Of a stretch of DNA of 64,000 nt, positions 16,471-24,646 are shown in pieces. Position 1 is the stretch's first letter. Each line of letters opens with the position of its first letter. A program made the position numbers and the translations under genes. Origin of the DNA: Sporobacter sp942492735 (GTDB taxonomy: Bacteria; Bacillota; Clostridia; Oscillospirales; Oscillospiraceae); the NCBI GenBank assembly GCA_942492735.1, contig OW818648.1, forward strand, positions 3,782,001 through 3,846,000, in the 5' to 3' direction. The notes beneath the pieces are model-generated. The model ran no database searches and had not been told where the DNA came from. It saw only the letters and a list, made by a program, of their open reading frames with translations.

Positions 16471-16561
16471 CATTCCCGCGAAGGCGGGAATCCAGCCTCC
16501 GTGGAACGTGGATTCCCGCCTTTCGCGGGAATGACAGCGCGGACGGGAATGACAGCGCGGA
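16471..16561. repeat. ATTCCCGC inverted repeat plus tandem 18-bp tail
   Basis: Arms open CATTCCCGCGAAGGCGGG and close with the inverse (one extra T in the right arm), 16471-16533, as at 1271-1332. The right end continues into two tandem copies of GGGAATGACAGCGCGGAC (to 16561). Confidence 0.8.
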
Positions 16562-16612
16562 CCATGACGTTGTCTTTATCGAATATGAGTATAAAAAATA
16601 TTAACGATCCCC

Positions 16613-16680
16613 TTTACAAACATCGCGCGATATGCTATATTAATTTTAATAATAATTACTATTATCGTTATTATTATAAA
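16613..16680 (+). promoter_or_regulatory. perR promoter with AT-rich Per-box-like sequence
   Basis: TTTACA (16613-16618) and TATATT (16636-16641) are 17 nt apart. Immediately downstream is a run of ATTATT/AATAAT repeats (16642-16680), with one perfect Per-box half (ATTATAA, 16673-16679) and a weaker half before it. This suits autoregulation of perR and its operon; the operator assignment is tentative. Confidence 0.6.
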
Positions 16681-16698
16681 TCCAGAAAGGTTAAGCTA

Positions 16699-17097
16699 AT
16701 GGGTGGAATTAAAAAGTACAGCCGTAAACGAGAAGCCGTTTTGAAAAAGATTCGCGGGACAACAGCCCATCCTACAGCAGACTGGGTCTTTGAAGAGGTG
16801 AGAAAAGAGATTCCCGACATCAGCCTTGGCACTGTCTATAGAAATCTCTCGGTTTTCAAGGATGAAGGGCTCATCATCTCCGTCGGTGTCGTTGGCGGGC
16901 AGGAGCGGTTTGATGCCAACACCAAGGAGCATACGCACTTCATATGTCTTGGCTGCGGTGATGTTCTTGATATTGAATCGGTCGAGTCGAAGGACGATAC
17001 ATCGCTCAATGAGCGCGTATCTCAAAAAAACGGACTTGACGTGATGTTCCGGCAGCTGACTTTCTACGGCAAATGCAAAAAATGCAGTGATAAATAA
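16699..17097 (+). CDS. perR: Peroxide/ferric regulator, Fur family (PerR-like)
   Basis: A 132-residue Fur-family repressor: winged helix (about 1-80, with SLGTVYRNLSVFKDEGLI as recognition region) and a metal-binding dimer domain. Structural zinc cysteines are visible as CLGC (about 97-100) and CKKC near the end; the regulatory metal site includes HTHF. I prefer PerR to Fur because rubrerythrin follows 54 nt downstream and an AT-rich Per-like box precedes it, but sequence alone cannot separate the two. AGAAAGG lies 8 nt before ATG. Confidence 0.85.
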   Translation: MGGIKKYSRKREAVLKKIRGTTAHPTADWVFEEVRKEIPDISLGTVYRNLSVFKDEGLIISVGVVGGQERFDANTKEHTHFICLGCGDVLDIESVESKDDTSLNERVSQKNGLDVMFRQLTFYGKCKKCSDK

Positions 17098-17151
17098 ATC
17101 TCAATAATCAAAACAGGAAAAAAACGAAACTAAAATTATGGAGGAAAAGTT

Positions 17152-17697
17152 ATGAAAAAGTTTGTATGCAGCGTATGCGGATATGTCCACATGGGTGACG
17201 CTCCCCCCGAGAAGTGCCCGGTATGCGGCGCCCCGGCTTCTAAATTCGTTGAACAGTCCGACGATATGCTATGGGCAGCCGAACACGTCGTCGGCGTGGC
17301 CAAAGGCGCACCGGACGATATTATTAATGATCTCCGCATGAACTTCACCGGTGAATGCACCGAGGTTGGCATGTATCTGGCAATGGCGCGTGTCGCCATC
17401 CGCGAGGGTTATCCCGAGATCGGCGCCTTCTGGGAGAAAGCCGCTTACGATGAAGCAGAACACGCCGCCAAATTTGCCGAGCTCCTGGGCGAAGTTTTGA
17501 CCGACAGCACAAAGAAAAATCTGGAGATGCGCCTGCAAGCCGAAAACGGCGCGACGGGTGGCAAAACAGACCTCGCTAAGCGCGCCAAAGCATTGAACCT
17601 TGACGCCATCCATGACACCGTTCACGAGATGGCGCGAGATGAAGCCAGACATGGCAAGGCCTTTAAGGGTCTGCTCGAAAGATATTTCGGTAAATAA
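17152..17697 (+). CDS. Reverse rubrerythrin (peroxide reductase)
   Basis: A 181-residue non-haem iron protein that reduces hydrogen peroxide in the cytosol of anaerobes. The rubredoxin-like iron site is at the N-terminus (C6, C9, C22, C25), the reverse of classical rubrerythrin. The four-helix di-iron domain follows, with its carboxylate and histidine ligands in GECTEVGMYL, DEAEHAAKF and DEARHGK. GGAGG precedes ATG. It is expressed from the perR operon, so peroxide probably induces both. Confidence 0.94.
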   Translation: MKKFVCSVCGYVHMGDAPPEKCPVCGAPASKFVEQSDDMLWAAEHVVGVAKGAPDDIINDLRMNFTGECTEVGMYLAMARVAIREGYPEIGAFWEKAAYDEAEHAAKFAELLGEVLTDSTKKNLEMRLQAENGATGGKTDLAKRAKALNLDAIHDTVHEMARDEARHGKAFKGLLERYFGK

Positions 17698-17713
17698 GGA
17701 CATCATTTTAGGA

Positions 17714-17740
17714 AGCCCCTGCCACAGTTGTGACAGGGGC
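17714..17740 (+). terminator. Terminator of the perR-rubrerythrin operon
   Basis: GCCCCTGCCACA pairs with TGTGACAGGGGC, with a short loop and ATATTTCT after it. The T-run is weak. Confidence 0.65.
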
Positions 17741-17838
17741 ATATTTCTACTTATTTTTATTGATTAAGATGAGAAATATATGAGAAATCGCGTTTAAAAT
17801 ATATTTAAATAGGCAGCGATATTGGAGTTGATAATATA

Positions 17839-19380
17839 TTGAGTAAAGATAACAAAAATAATAAAACTTTGCACAATAAGCTGTTTGGCGATGATCAGAT
17901 AAATAAGCAAATAGAATCTGGGAATTCAAATGAGCTCTATAAAGGCATGTATGTCGAAATTGAGGAAAAGCGCGCTTTGTTAAAATCACTGATCAGCGCT
18001 ATCCCGGATATCTTTTTTTGTAAGAACACAGACGGTGTTTACTTAGGCTGCAATAAAGCGTTTGAAAACTATTCCGGAAAGCCCGAAAATGAGATCATCG
18101 GTAAAACAGACTTTGATCTGTTTGGTGATGAAACGGCAAGACAATATAGGAAAATGGACCTTGAAATGCTGAAAAGCGGCCGTACAAAGGCAAATGATGA
18201 AATTATCACATATCCTGATGGCCGCATCGTATATTTGGAAACGCTGAAAACACCTTACTATGATGCAGCAGGAAATATAGTCGGTCTGATAGGCATCAGC
18301 AGGGACATTACCGGGCGCAAAATGAGAGAAGAAGAAATCCGGTATCTAAGCTATCACGATGTATTGACCGGTCTTTATAACAGATCCTTTTTCCAAGAGG
18401 AATGCAAGCGTCTCGATACAGCTCGCCAACTTCCTCTGTCCGTCATCAGCGGTGATGTCAACGGTCTCAAGCTGATCAATGATTCGCTCGGACATGCCGA
18501 AGGAGACAAGCTTCTGAAGGCCGTCTCAGAAATATTGAAAACCTGCTGCAGAAAAAGCGATATCATAGCCAGAATAGGCGGAGACGAATTTGCCATATTG
18601 CTTCCGAGAACCGACAGCGAAACCGTTCAGATGATTGTTGCGAGAATCGTAGATACCTGCAACGACTATTCAATTCAAAGGAAAGACAATATTCTTTATA
18701 CAAACATCGCGTTGGGATGCGCAACAAAGCATTCAGTAGAGGAGTCTCTCGATAAGGTCATCAATGTTGCGGAAGATTTTATGTACAGGCGCAAGCTGCT
18801 GGAATATAAGAGCCTGCACAGCACAATCCTGTCCTCAATTAAAACAACAATGACAGAAAAGAGCTATGCAACGAGGGCGCACGCTGATCGGCTTACCAAA
18901 TTATCGAGAAACCTCGGCGAAGAACTCGGACTTCAGGAGAGAGTCATCGATGAAATCGAATTGGTGTCGACCCTACATGATATCGGAAAAATAAGCCTGG
19001 ATGAGAAAATCCTGAATAAATTGGGGAGTCTCACCGACGAAGAGTGGCGTGAAATCAAGAAACATCCGGAAGTAGGATTCAGAATAGCCAATGCGACCCC
19101 GGAGCTTCGGCACCTTTCGGAATACATTCTCTGCCATCACGAACGGTGGGATGGAAAGGGATACCCGCAGGGACTATCGGGAGAGGACATACCGCTGATA
19201 TCACGCATTATCACTATAACAGATGCTTTCGACGCGATGACGCAAGACAGGCCATACCGGAAGGCAATGACAGAGGATGTGGCAGTTGCAGAAATCGTCA
19301 GAAATGCGGGTTCCCAATTTGATCCGAATCTCGCTATGATTTTTATCGAGAAGGTATTGGGCAAAAACCTGGCGATTTGA
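17839..19380 (+). CDS. Soluble PAS-GGDEF-HD-GYP protein (c-di-GMP turnover)
   Basis: A 513-residue cytosolic protein with no membrane helix. A PAS domain (about 45-155, ending in GISRDITGRKMREEE) is followed by GGDEF (about 160-320) with intact RIGGDEFAILLP and an RxxD inhibitory site (RKSD) five residues before it. HD-GYP follows with LHDIGKI, HPEVGFRI and HHERWDGKGYPQGL. Both activities look possible. The start is TTG 17839 after a GGAG site; no ATG fits. A strong terminator follows. It is a close relative in layout of the membrane protein at 13804-15828. Confidence 0.93.
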   Translation: MSKDNKNNKTLHNKLFGDDQINKQIESGNSNELYKGMYVEIEEKRALLKSLISAIPDIFFCKNTDGVYLGCNKAFENYSGKPENEIIGKTDFDLFGDETARQYRKMDLEMLKSGRTKANDEIITYPDGRIVYLETLKTPYYDAAGNIVGLIGISRDITGRKMREEEIRYLSYHDVLTGLYNRSFFQEECKRLDTARQLPLSVISGDVNGLKLINDSLGHAEGDKLLKAVSEILKTCCRKSDIIARIGGDEFAILLPRTDSETVQMIVARIVDTCNDYSIQRKDNILYTNIALGCATKHSVEESLDKVINVAEDFMYRRKLLEYKSLHSTILSSIKTTMTEKSYATRAHADRLTKLSRNLGEELGLQERVIDEIELVSTLHDIGKISLDEKILNKLGSLTDEEWREIKKHPEVGFRIANATPELRHLSEYILCHHERWDGKGYPQGLSGEDIPLISRIITITDAFDAMTQDRPYRKAMTEDVAVAEIVRNAGSQFDPNLAMIFIEKVLGKNLAI

Positions 19381-19408
19381 AATATGTCGTCTAACGCATG
19401 AGCGTTGT

Positions 19409-19448
19409 GCCCCTGACACATTTAACAATGTATCAGGGGCTCTTTTTT
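19409..19448 (+). terminator. Rho-independent terminator
   Basis: GCCCCTGACACAT pairs with ATGTATCAGGGGC around a short loop, followed by TCTTTTTT. Confidence 0.92.
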
Positions 19449-19511
19449 GCTGTCTTTATTTTTCTATTAATCGGGTGTATCCTGATAGGGTAAATCAGTC
19501 AGGAGTGTAAT

Positions 19512-20261
19512 ATGGATAAAGAGCTTTTCAGACAAGCCTGTGACAAGGTCATTATTAATAAAGAAAGCTATCTGACAAAAGGGATTGGGACGCTTGGCGA
19601 AAAAACGCTGCATTCGGTCCTGAAGAATTACTTTGAGCCTGATGAAAACTACCATGAAATTAAGATGGCGGGTTATGTGGCGGACATCGTATCGGATAAC
19701 CGCATCATTGAAATTCAGACACGGGCGTTTAATGCGCTCCGGAATAAGCTCGAGCGCTTTCTTGCCCTAACCGACGTGACAATTGTCTTTCCCGTCGCAA
19801 AAACAAAATGGTTGATCTGGATTGACCAAGCGACGGGCGAAATAACGAAAAAACGCAAGTCTCCCAAAGCTGGAAAGCCTTATGAGATATTCTATGAGCT
19901 CTATAAAATCAAAAGCATGCTGTGCCATCCGAATCTCCGCCTCTGTATTGTGCTTCTGGATTTGGAGGAGTACCGGTACCTAAACGGTTGGAGTGACGAC
20001 AAGAAAAAAGGCTCCTCCCGGTACGACAGGATCCCGGTTGACATCGCTCAGGAGATACACATCAGCAGCCCGGACGATTACATAAAGCTGATACCCGAGG
20101 TGCTCAATGAAAGCTTTACAGTAAAAGACTTTAAGGCAGCCTCCGGCCTCTCCTTGTCCTCTTCACAAACAGCACTTAATGTGCTCCATTCCGTCGGTGC
20201 TGTTGTCCGCACCGGCAAAAGCGGCAATGCGTATGTGTATAGCAGGAGTTCTGGACGCTGA
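19512..20261 (+). CDS. Uncharacterised protein, nuclease-like N-terminus and winged-helix C-terminus
   Basis: A 249-residue soluble protein. The first 90 residues show GEKTLHSVLKNYF, then VADIV, then RIIEIQT: an E, D, E-x-Q spacing as in the PD-(D/E)xK nuclease fold (Q in place of K is known in the superfamily). The last 60 residues (from FTVKDFKAASG) look like a winged helix. I do not recognise a named family. A domain layout of nuclease core plus DNA-binding tail is inference. An AGGAG site precedes ATG. It stands alone. Confidence 0.75.
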   Translation: MDKELFRQACDKVIINKESYLTKGIGTLGEKTLHSVLKNYFEPDENYHEIKMAGYVADIVSDNRIIEIQTRAFNALRNKLERFLALTDVTIVFPVAKTKWLIWIDQATGEITKKRKSPKAGKPYEIFYELYKIKSMLCHPNLRLCIVLLDLEEYRYLNGWSDDKKKGSSRYDRIPVDIAQEIHISSPDDYIKLIPEVLNESFTVKDFKAASGLSLSSSQTALNVLHSVGAVVRTGKSGNAYVYSRSSGR

Positions 20262-20303
20262 GGACAGCGTCCCCTGCGTATAATCATCTGCCTCGTTTCC
20301 CAC

Positions 20304-20804
20304 TTAAAGCTTTGTCATCGACAAAGCAAAGTCCCTGAGTCCGCCCGGCGGACATTTTTCGGCGAATTCTCCGAAAAGCGCCTGGCTCTCTTTTCTCAGG
20401 ATTCCACCCGTTATTTTCGGCAGACGATACGCGGCAAAATCGTCACTCTGCGGATTCCATTTTTGCGCTATTTCAACTGCGCCGTCACTCGGAGACTCGA
20501 GCGCATAATAGATTTCTCCGATAAAGGAGGACATGGCCGCGCCCATGCACATCATGCACGGCTCCAGATTTGTAAACAGCTGCAGCCTTTTGCGTTCTTC
20601 AAAAGAATACCGTTTCAGGTCCGCATCAAGCAGCGCGTTAAGCTCTGCGTGAACCAAGAGCCGCCGCTCAGAAAACTCTTTCGTGTAGCTCTGGGCAATG
20701 ATGTCGTCACCGAGGAAAACAATGGCGGCGATCGGGCATTCTCCATGCGCCATTGCTTCTTTCGCCAGGCTGAGCGTCAAGCGCATTTTTTCTATAGTCT
20801 CCAT
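20304..20804 (-). CDS. Nucleoside/nucleobase deaminase (CDA/TadA-like)
   Basis: A 166-residue zinc deaminase of the cytidine deaminase-like superfamily. It has the zinc motifs HAE (in VHAELNALLDAD) and PCMMC (in NLEPCMMCMGAAM), with the glutamate of HAE as proton shuttle. It is closer to guanine/nucleoside deaminases than to the tRNA editor TadA by its length and the loop after PCMMC, but I cannot fix the substrate. Start ATG 20804 has AGGAA six nt upstream; earlier ATGs lack a site. Confidence 0.82.
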   Translation of the reverse strand: METIEKMRLTLSLAKEAMAHGECPIAAIVFLGDDIIAQSYTKEFSERRLLVHAELNALLDADLKRYSFEERKRLQLFTNLEPCMMCMGAAMSSFIGEIYYALESPSDGAVEIAQKWNPQSDDFAAYRLPKITGGILRKESQALFGEFAEKCPPGGLRDFALSMTKL

Positions 20805-20850
20805 AATGAGTTCCTTATGCATAAAGTTTGGCGCAGAACGCATGCCACTT

Positions 20851-20927
20851 CGTAGGGGCGGATTCTATATCCGCCCTTCTTCTGCGGCGCGTCACAGGGA
20901 ATGGCGGATATGGAATCCGCCACTACA
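20851..20927. repeat. Paired-hairpin element, GGCGGAT arms
   Basis: Begins CGTAGGGGCGGATTC and ends GAATCCGCCACTACA. The left arm is GGGCGGAT.../ATCCGCCC, the right GGCGGATAT.../ATCCGCC. It belongs to the GTAGGG family. Confidence 0.75.
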
Positions 20928-20962
20928 GTTGCGCAAGGCGAATCTCATGACTGGTTGCGTTG

Positions 20963-21802
20963 TTATTCCGCTGACCACGAAAACTTGTAGATTACATTAT
21001 CAGGGCGCTCAATCGGCGGTTCACTGCCGAATATAAATGACCCCTTCAGCCCTTTTTCTATAGCAGCCAGATGAAAGTGGCAGGCGGCAATGCCCATATC
21101 AAGGGCCTGCATGTCGAAGCTGAAAGCGCTTGAATAGCCGGGTGTTTTATGCTCATAAAAATGATACAGATTCCCCGCTTTGACGATACGCCACGGCTGC
21201 TTGTTCGAGGCTGACGGCGCGAGGCGCACCATTTCGAGCCCAAATGCGTAAGCTCCTGCCGTGCTGCTTGTTAAGGGCGTTTTTAAGTCTCCGTCAAAGA
21301 AAAGCGTTCCCCACGGTTTTCTCGAGTCCGCCCTAACAGCGCCTCTGACGAGTATTTCTTTAAAACTCTTCTTCTCAAAATAGCCGACCGGCGAAACAGC
21401 CGGAAAAAGCACATCATCAGAAGCGCCCATCGCCTTTTTGAATTCGTCTTTATTAAATGTTCCGCCGAGCCAGCAGGTGCCGAGATTCAGCGTTGTTAAA
21501 AAGAGGATCAGCTCCTCAAATTCGTAGCCGAGGGCTTCAACGGCAAAATCCGCGATTGTTATGGCTGCTCCGACATAGACGGACGCACCCTTGATCATCC
21601 CGTAAGTACCGAGCTTCTCGCCGTTTGGCTCCTGCTGCGTTTCGATAAGCTTAAAGGTGGTTTTACCGGGAAACGGACTCTGCAGCGTCAGAATGAACTC
21701 ATTAATCTGATTTCTGACCTCCTGTGGGATCGGTGCGTTCGTAAAGCTCCGGACAGAACGCCGCTGCTTGACTATTTCTTCAAGCGGTTTTGAAAATTTC
21801 AT
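20963..21802 (-). CDS. Nitroreductase-family FMN oxidoreductase (TM1586 type)
   Basis: A 279-residue flavoprotein of the TM1586-like nitroreductase group (PF14512), in which the two halves of the fold are fused in one chain. Marks are RRSVRSF near the N-terminus (FMN phosphate contact), LGTCWLGGTF in the middle, and APSASNKQPWR in the second half (the usual PSxxNxQPW motif). It uses reduced nicotinamide cofactor; the physiological acceptor is unknown. AAGGAG lies 6 nt before ATG 21802, so I prefer this to the earlier start at 21820. Confidence 0.9.
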   Translation of the reverse strand: MKFSKPLEEIVKQRRSVRSFTNAPIPQEVRNQINEFILTLQSPFPGKTTFKLIETQQEPNGEKLGTYGMIKGASVYVGAAITIADFAVEALGYEFEELILFLTTLNLGTCWLGGTFNKDEFKKAMGASDDVLFPAVSPVGYFEKKSFKEILVRGAVRADSRKPWGTLFFDGDLKTPLTSSTAGAYAFGLEMVRLAPSASNKQPWRIVKAGNLYHFYEHKTPGYSSAFSFDMQALDMGIAACHFHLAAIEKGLKGSFIFGSEPPIERPDNVIYKFSWSAE

Positions 21803-21861
21803 TGTTTTCTCCTTATTCATCTCACGATATTCTTTTTTACAGTTTAGTGCCGCTGATAGAG

Positions 21862-21892
21862 AAAAAGCAAGCCGAATATGCTCCGGCTTGCC
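21862..21892 (-). terminator. Terminator of the Q-rich DUF4190-like gene
   Basis: On the minus strand GGCAAGCCG pairs with CGGCTTGC and is followed by TTTTTC, 30 nt after the stop of the 21922 gene and before the nitroreductase gene. Confidence 0.8.
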
Positions 21893-21921
21893 GTAAAACC
21901 CTTTTTTTTAGTTACATCCTG

Positions 21922-22551
21922 TTATAATGCGCTGAATTCCGAACTGAATGAGCCAAAGTCCGTGCCGAAGTTGAGCGCCGCTATAATAATGACGACAAAC
22001 AAGATGATCATCAAAATAGCTAAAACCAGCCCGATAATCGAGCAAATCATGCCGGCAGTTGCCTGTCCCTGGCCCTGTTCGGGTGTGAGTTCCTTCCGGG
22101 CACTGTTTCCCATAATTATCCCAATGATCGAACAAACGACAGAGATGACGGCCAAAAAGCTCATCCAGCAAAAAACAAGCGATATAATGCCTAAAACGAG
22201 GGCTGCGGTCGCCCTGCCGCGCGCAGGGTTGTTGGCGTTATAATATTGCGGCGGATAGGGATACTGCGGCCTGTAACTATTCGGCGCCTGATAATTATTC
22301 TGCGGTTGGTTGTAAGAATTTGGCCTCTGCTGATAAGCAACCTGTGCTTGATAGGTATTCTGCGGCTGATTGCCATTTTGCATATATGTGTTTTGCTGCG
22401 GATAGCTATCCTGCGGCTGATAGCTCTGCTGCGAATACGTATTCTGGGGTGGGATTATATTCTGCGCAGCTTGGTCTTGAGTCGTGTTATTCTCGAGCGG
22501 CAGCTCATTTATCTCCGGCGTTCTGTTTTCAGGATCCTGATAATCGTCCAT
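21922..22551 (-). CDS. Q/N/Y-rich membrane protein, DUF4190-like
   Basis: A 209-residue protein. Residues about 1-110 are low-complexity, rich in Gln, Asn, Tyr and Pro with repeats of the QPQNTYQ type. Two membrane helices follow (ALVLGIISLVFCWMSFLAVI and CSIIGLVLAILMIILFVVII) with a small hydrophilic loop, as in DUF4190 proteins. Function unknown. The disordered tail faces the cytosol by the usual charge rule. Start ATG 22551 has GGAG at 9 nt. A similar architecture is in the next gene upstream (22710-23183). Confidence 0.82.
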   Translation of the reverse strand: MDDYQDPENRTPEINELPLENNTTQDQAAQNIIPPQNTYSQQSYQPQDSYPQQNTYMQNGNQPQNTYQAQVAYQQRPNSYNQPQNNYQAPNSYRPQYPYPPQYYNANNPARGRATAALVLGIISLVFCWMSFLAVISVVCSIIGIIMGNSARKELTPEQGQGQATAGMICSIIGLVLAILMIILFVVIIIAALNFGTDFGSFSSEFSAL

Positions 22552-22660
22552 ATCTGTTATCTCCTTTTTTACGGATGATCTGCACGCCAGAGCTTCCGAA
22601 AAGCGCACATAAACCTTATTTTATAGTAGCACAGGCGGTAATTAACGTCAATAATAGGCA

Positions 22661-22699
22661 AAGGCGCAGGTGAAGCATAATGGCTTCCCTTGCGCCTTA
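22661..22699 (-). terminator. Terminator of the zinc-ribbon Q-rich gene
   Basis: On the minus strand AAGGCGCAAGGGAAGC pairs with GCTTCACCTGCGCCTTTG around CATTAT, just after the stop codon at 22710. The T-run is interrupted. Confidence 0.65.
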
Positions 22700-22709
22700 A
22701 GCACGAATG

Positions 22710-23183
22710 TTACATAAGATCCTGAAGGTTGTAAACGATACTCTCGAAGAAACCCTGAAGTGCAATAGAAAGAACAATACTAAGAACAATGCCGATGACG
22801 AGCAGAATCAACCAGGCTTTTGCTAAATTCCGATAGGATTTTTGAAATCCGGAGCTGGCCGCGACGACGATCGCGAAAATCAGGTTGACAAGCGGTATCG
22901 CCGAGAGGATAAAAAACAGGATATACATTCCAATCGATACTGGCCTATCACCAGAAGACTGCTGATACGTCGTGGTTGTCTGATATGCCGCAGGCTGCTG
23001 ATATGCCGGCTGCTGTGTGTAATAGGACTGCTGGGGCTGCGGCTGTTGGGACGGCTGCTGATATGTCGGCTGCTGATAATCGCCGCCGGATTCGATAACA
23101 GGCTCGTAATTACCGCCGCCGCACTTAAAACAGAACTTGGTATCATCACTGAGAATCTGCGAACACTGCGTACATTTTTTCAC
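22710..23183 (-). CDS. Zinc-ribbon, Q-rich, two-helix membrane protein
   Basis: A 157-residue protein: N-terminal zinc ribbon (CTQC at about 4-7, CFKC at about 18-21), a Gln/Pro/Tyr-rich tract (about 36-75) and two membrane helices. It parallels the neighbour at 21922-22551 but adds the ribbon. Function unknown. The start is GTG 23183 with GGAGG 7 nt upstream; the open frame extends further but without a site. Confidence 0.82.
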   Translation of the reverse strand: MKKCTQCSQILSDDTKFCFKCGGGNYEPVIESGGDYQQPTYQQPSQQPQPQQSYYTQQPAYQQPAAYQTTTTYQQSSGDRPVSIGMYILFFILSAIPLVNLIFAIVVAASSGFQKSYRNLAKAWLILLVIGIVLSIVLSIALQGFFESIVYNLQDLM

Positions 23184-23355
23184 AATAACCCCTCCATTTT
23201 CTTTTTCTAACAATCCAATTTTAATCCCACATGAGTGAATCTTGCTGTGCCATTTTGTATAATGACACATTCATACTGTATGCCACTGTTTGGTATAATA
23301 AACCATGTAATATATTATCACACTCAATAAACGTTTGCAATCCAAACTATTTGTC

Positions 23356-23384
23356 TTGCAAAAATCCAGAATCGATAATAGAAT
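23356..23384 (+). promoter_or_regulatory. Promoter of the DUF975 gene
   Basis: TTGCAA (23356-23361) and TAGAAT (23379-23384) with a 17-nt spacer, 42 nt before the start codon. Confidence 0.6.
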
Positions 23385-23425
23385 GCTTCCATAATGCTGT
23401 TGAATAATTGATCGGGGGACTACTT

Positions 23426-24289
23426 ATGTGGTCGAGAGCTGAGCTTAAAGCAAACGCCAAGGTATTACTCAAAAACAATTACTGGGAATGTATCCTTGCC
23501 TTCCTGGTTTATGGCGCAATTACAATAGGCGTCTCGCTTGTAGCCTCGCTTTTTTCCTTTTTCCTTCCGTTTGCAGGGATGCTTGCAACACTGTTCCTGA
23601 CGCTGCCGCTCAGCGTCGGGGTTCGATACTTTTTTATGCAAAACCAAATTGCACCGGCACGGATACAGAATATTTTTTATGCATTTAAGCGCGGCGGGTA
23701 TGGTAAAATCACCGGCGCAATGGCTTGGATGTATCTTTTCATTGTTTTGTGGTCACTGATTTCAATGGCGGGTTTTTTTATTTTAATGGTTAAAGCCATC
23801 ACGTCAATTATTCCGGCCCTCATGTCCAATGGTGTTACACAAAGCTTGCCAGCAATTGACGGCAATTGGTCTATGTTTGATGGCAGCTGGTCGATGCTTA
23901 TAGACAGTTTTCCCATGTTTGACAGCAGCTGGATCCCCGCGCTCGCTGTCAGCATTATCATTTATCTTGCCGGTATGATCATCGCTTATACAAAGGTACT
24001 GTCATACAGCATGACGGCATATATTCTGACCGATAATCCGGTTATTGGCTATGAACGCGCGCTGAAACTCAGCATTGCCATGACGAACGGTCATAAATGG
24101 AAGATATTCGTGCTGTACCTGTCCTTTATTGGGTGGGGCCTTCTCGCGCTTCTGACTTTCGGCATCGGCTTTCTGTTTCTCGCCCCTTACGTTTCAGCGA
24201 CGGAGGCGGAACTGTATGTTAAACTAAGAGACAGCGCCATAAGCTGCGGTTTAACATCACCGCAGGAGTTGAATGTGCTTCAGAAATAA
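23426..24289 (+). CDS. DUF975 family membrane protein
   Basis: A 287-residue integral membrane protein of the DUF975 family (PF06161). Its typical opening is SRAELKANAKVLLKNNYW, and the conserved stretch near the end is ALKLSIAMTNGHKWKIFVLYLSFIGW. It has about five to six helices. Function is unknown; members are common in Clostridia and Lactobacillales. Start ATG 23426 follows GGGGGA; an earlier TTG lacks a good site. It is followed after 18 nt by the paired monooxygenase genes and may be cotranscribed. Confidence 0.88.
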   Translation: MWSRAELKANAKVLLKNNYWECILAFLVYGAITIGVSLVASLFSFFLPFAGMLATLFLTLPLSVGVRYFFMQNQIAPARIQNIFYAFKRGGYGKITGAMAWMYLFIVLWSLISMAGFFILMVKAITSIIPALMSNGVTQSLPAIDGNWSMFDGSWSMLIDSFPMFDSSWIPALAVSIIIYLAGMIIAYTKVLSYSMTAYILTDNPVIGYERALKLSIAMTNGHKWKIFVLYLSFIGWGLLALLTFGIGFLFLAPYVSATEAELYVKLRDSAISCGLTSPQELNVLQK

Positions 24290-24310
24290 ATCATATAAGG
24301 GGGTAACATG

Positions 24311-24601
24311 ATGATCAGTGTCGTTGCTCATAATTATGTTAAGGAAGGCTGCCTTAACGAATTTCTCGCCGTCATGAAAGAGCTTGTCGAGGAGACTAAT
24401 CAATATGATGCAGGGTGCATAAAGTTTGCGATGTACCGTGATCTCACCAATCCACTGATCGTTACGGCTTTTGAGGAATGGGAGAATCAGGAGGCCATCG
24501 ACAGCCATCTGTCGTCCAAGCATTTTATCGACTCAGTCTCTAAGCTTATGCCTTACTGCGCAAAGCCCACAGATGCCCGGCAGTTTGAAAAGCTCTTTTA
24601 A
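24311..24601 (+). CDS. ABM-domain quinol monooxygenase-like protein, copy 1
   Basis: A 96-residue ferredoxin-fold protein of the antibiotic biosynthesis monooxygenase group (PF03992), like YgiN. Features are the opening beta strand ISVVAHNYVKEG, the middle DAGCIKFAMYRDL and FEEWENQEAIDSHLSS with the conserved E-W and H. Such small enzymes act as dimers on quinol-type compounds without a cofactor; the substrate here is unknown. Of two adjacent ATGs, 24311 has the better spacing to AAGGGGG. Its near twin follows at 24647. Confidence 0.85.
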   Translation: MISVVAHNYVKEGCLNEFLAVMKELVEETNQYDAGCIKFAMYRDLTNPLIVTAFEEWENQEAIDSHLSSKHFIDSVSKLMPYCAKPTDARQFEKLF

Positions 24602-24646
24602 CACATTATAGGAAAACCAAAATAATGAAATATAGGATGGTAACAT

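Larger units (their letters stand above)
16348..16698. other. Gene-free stretch before perR
   Basis: Holds the holin terminator (16391-16440), the second ATTCCCGC repeat with two direct copies of an 18-bp tail (16471-16561), the perR promoter and a possible Per box (16613-16680). Confidence 0.75.
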
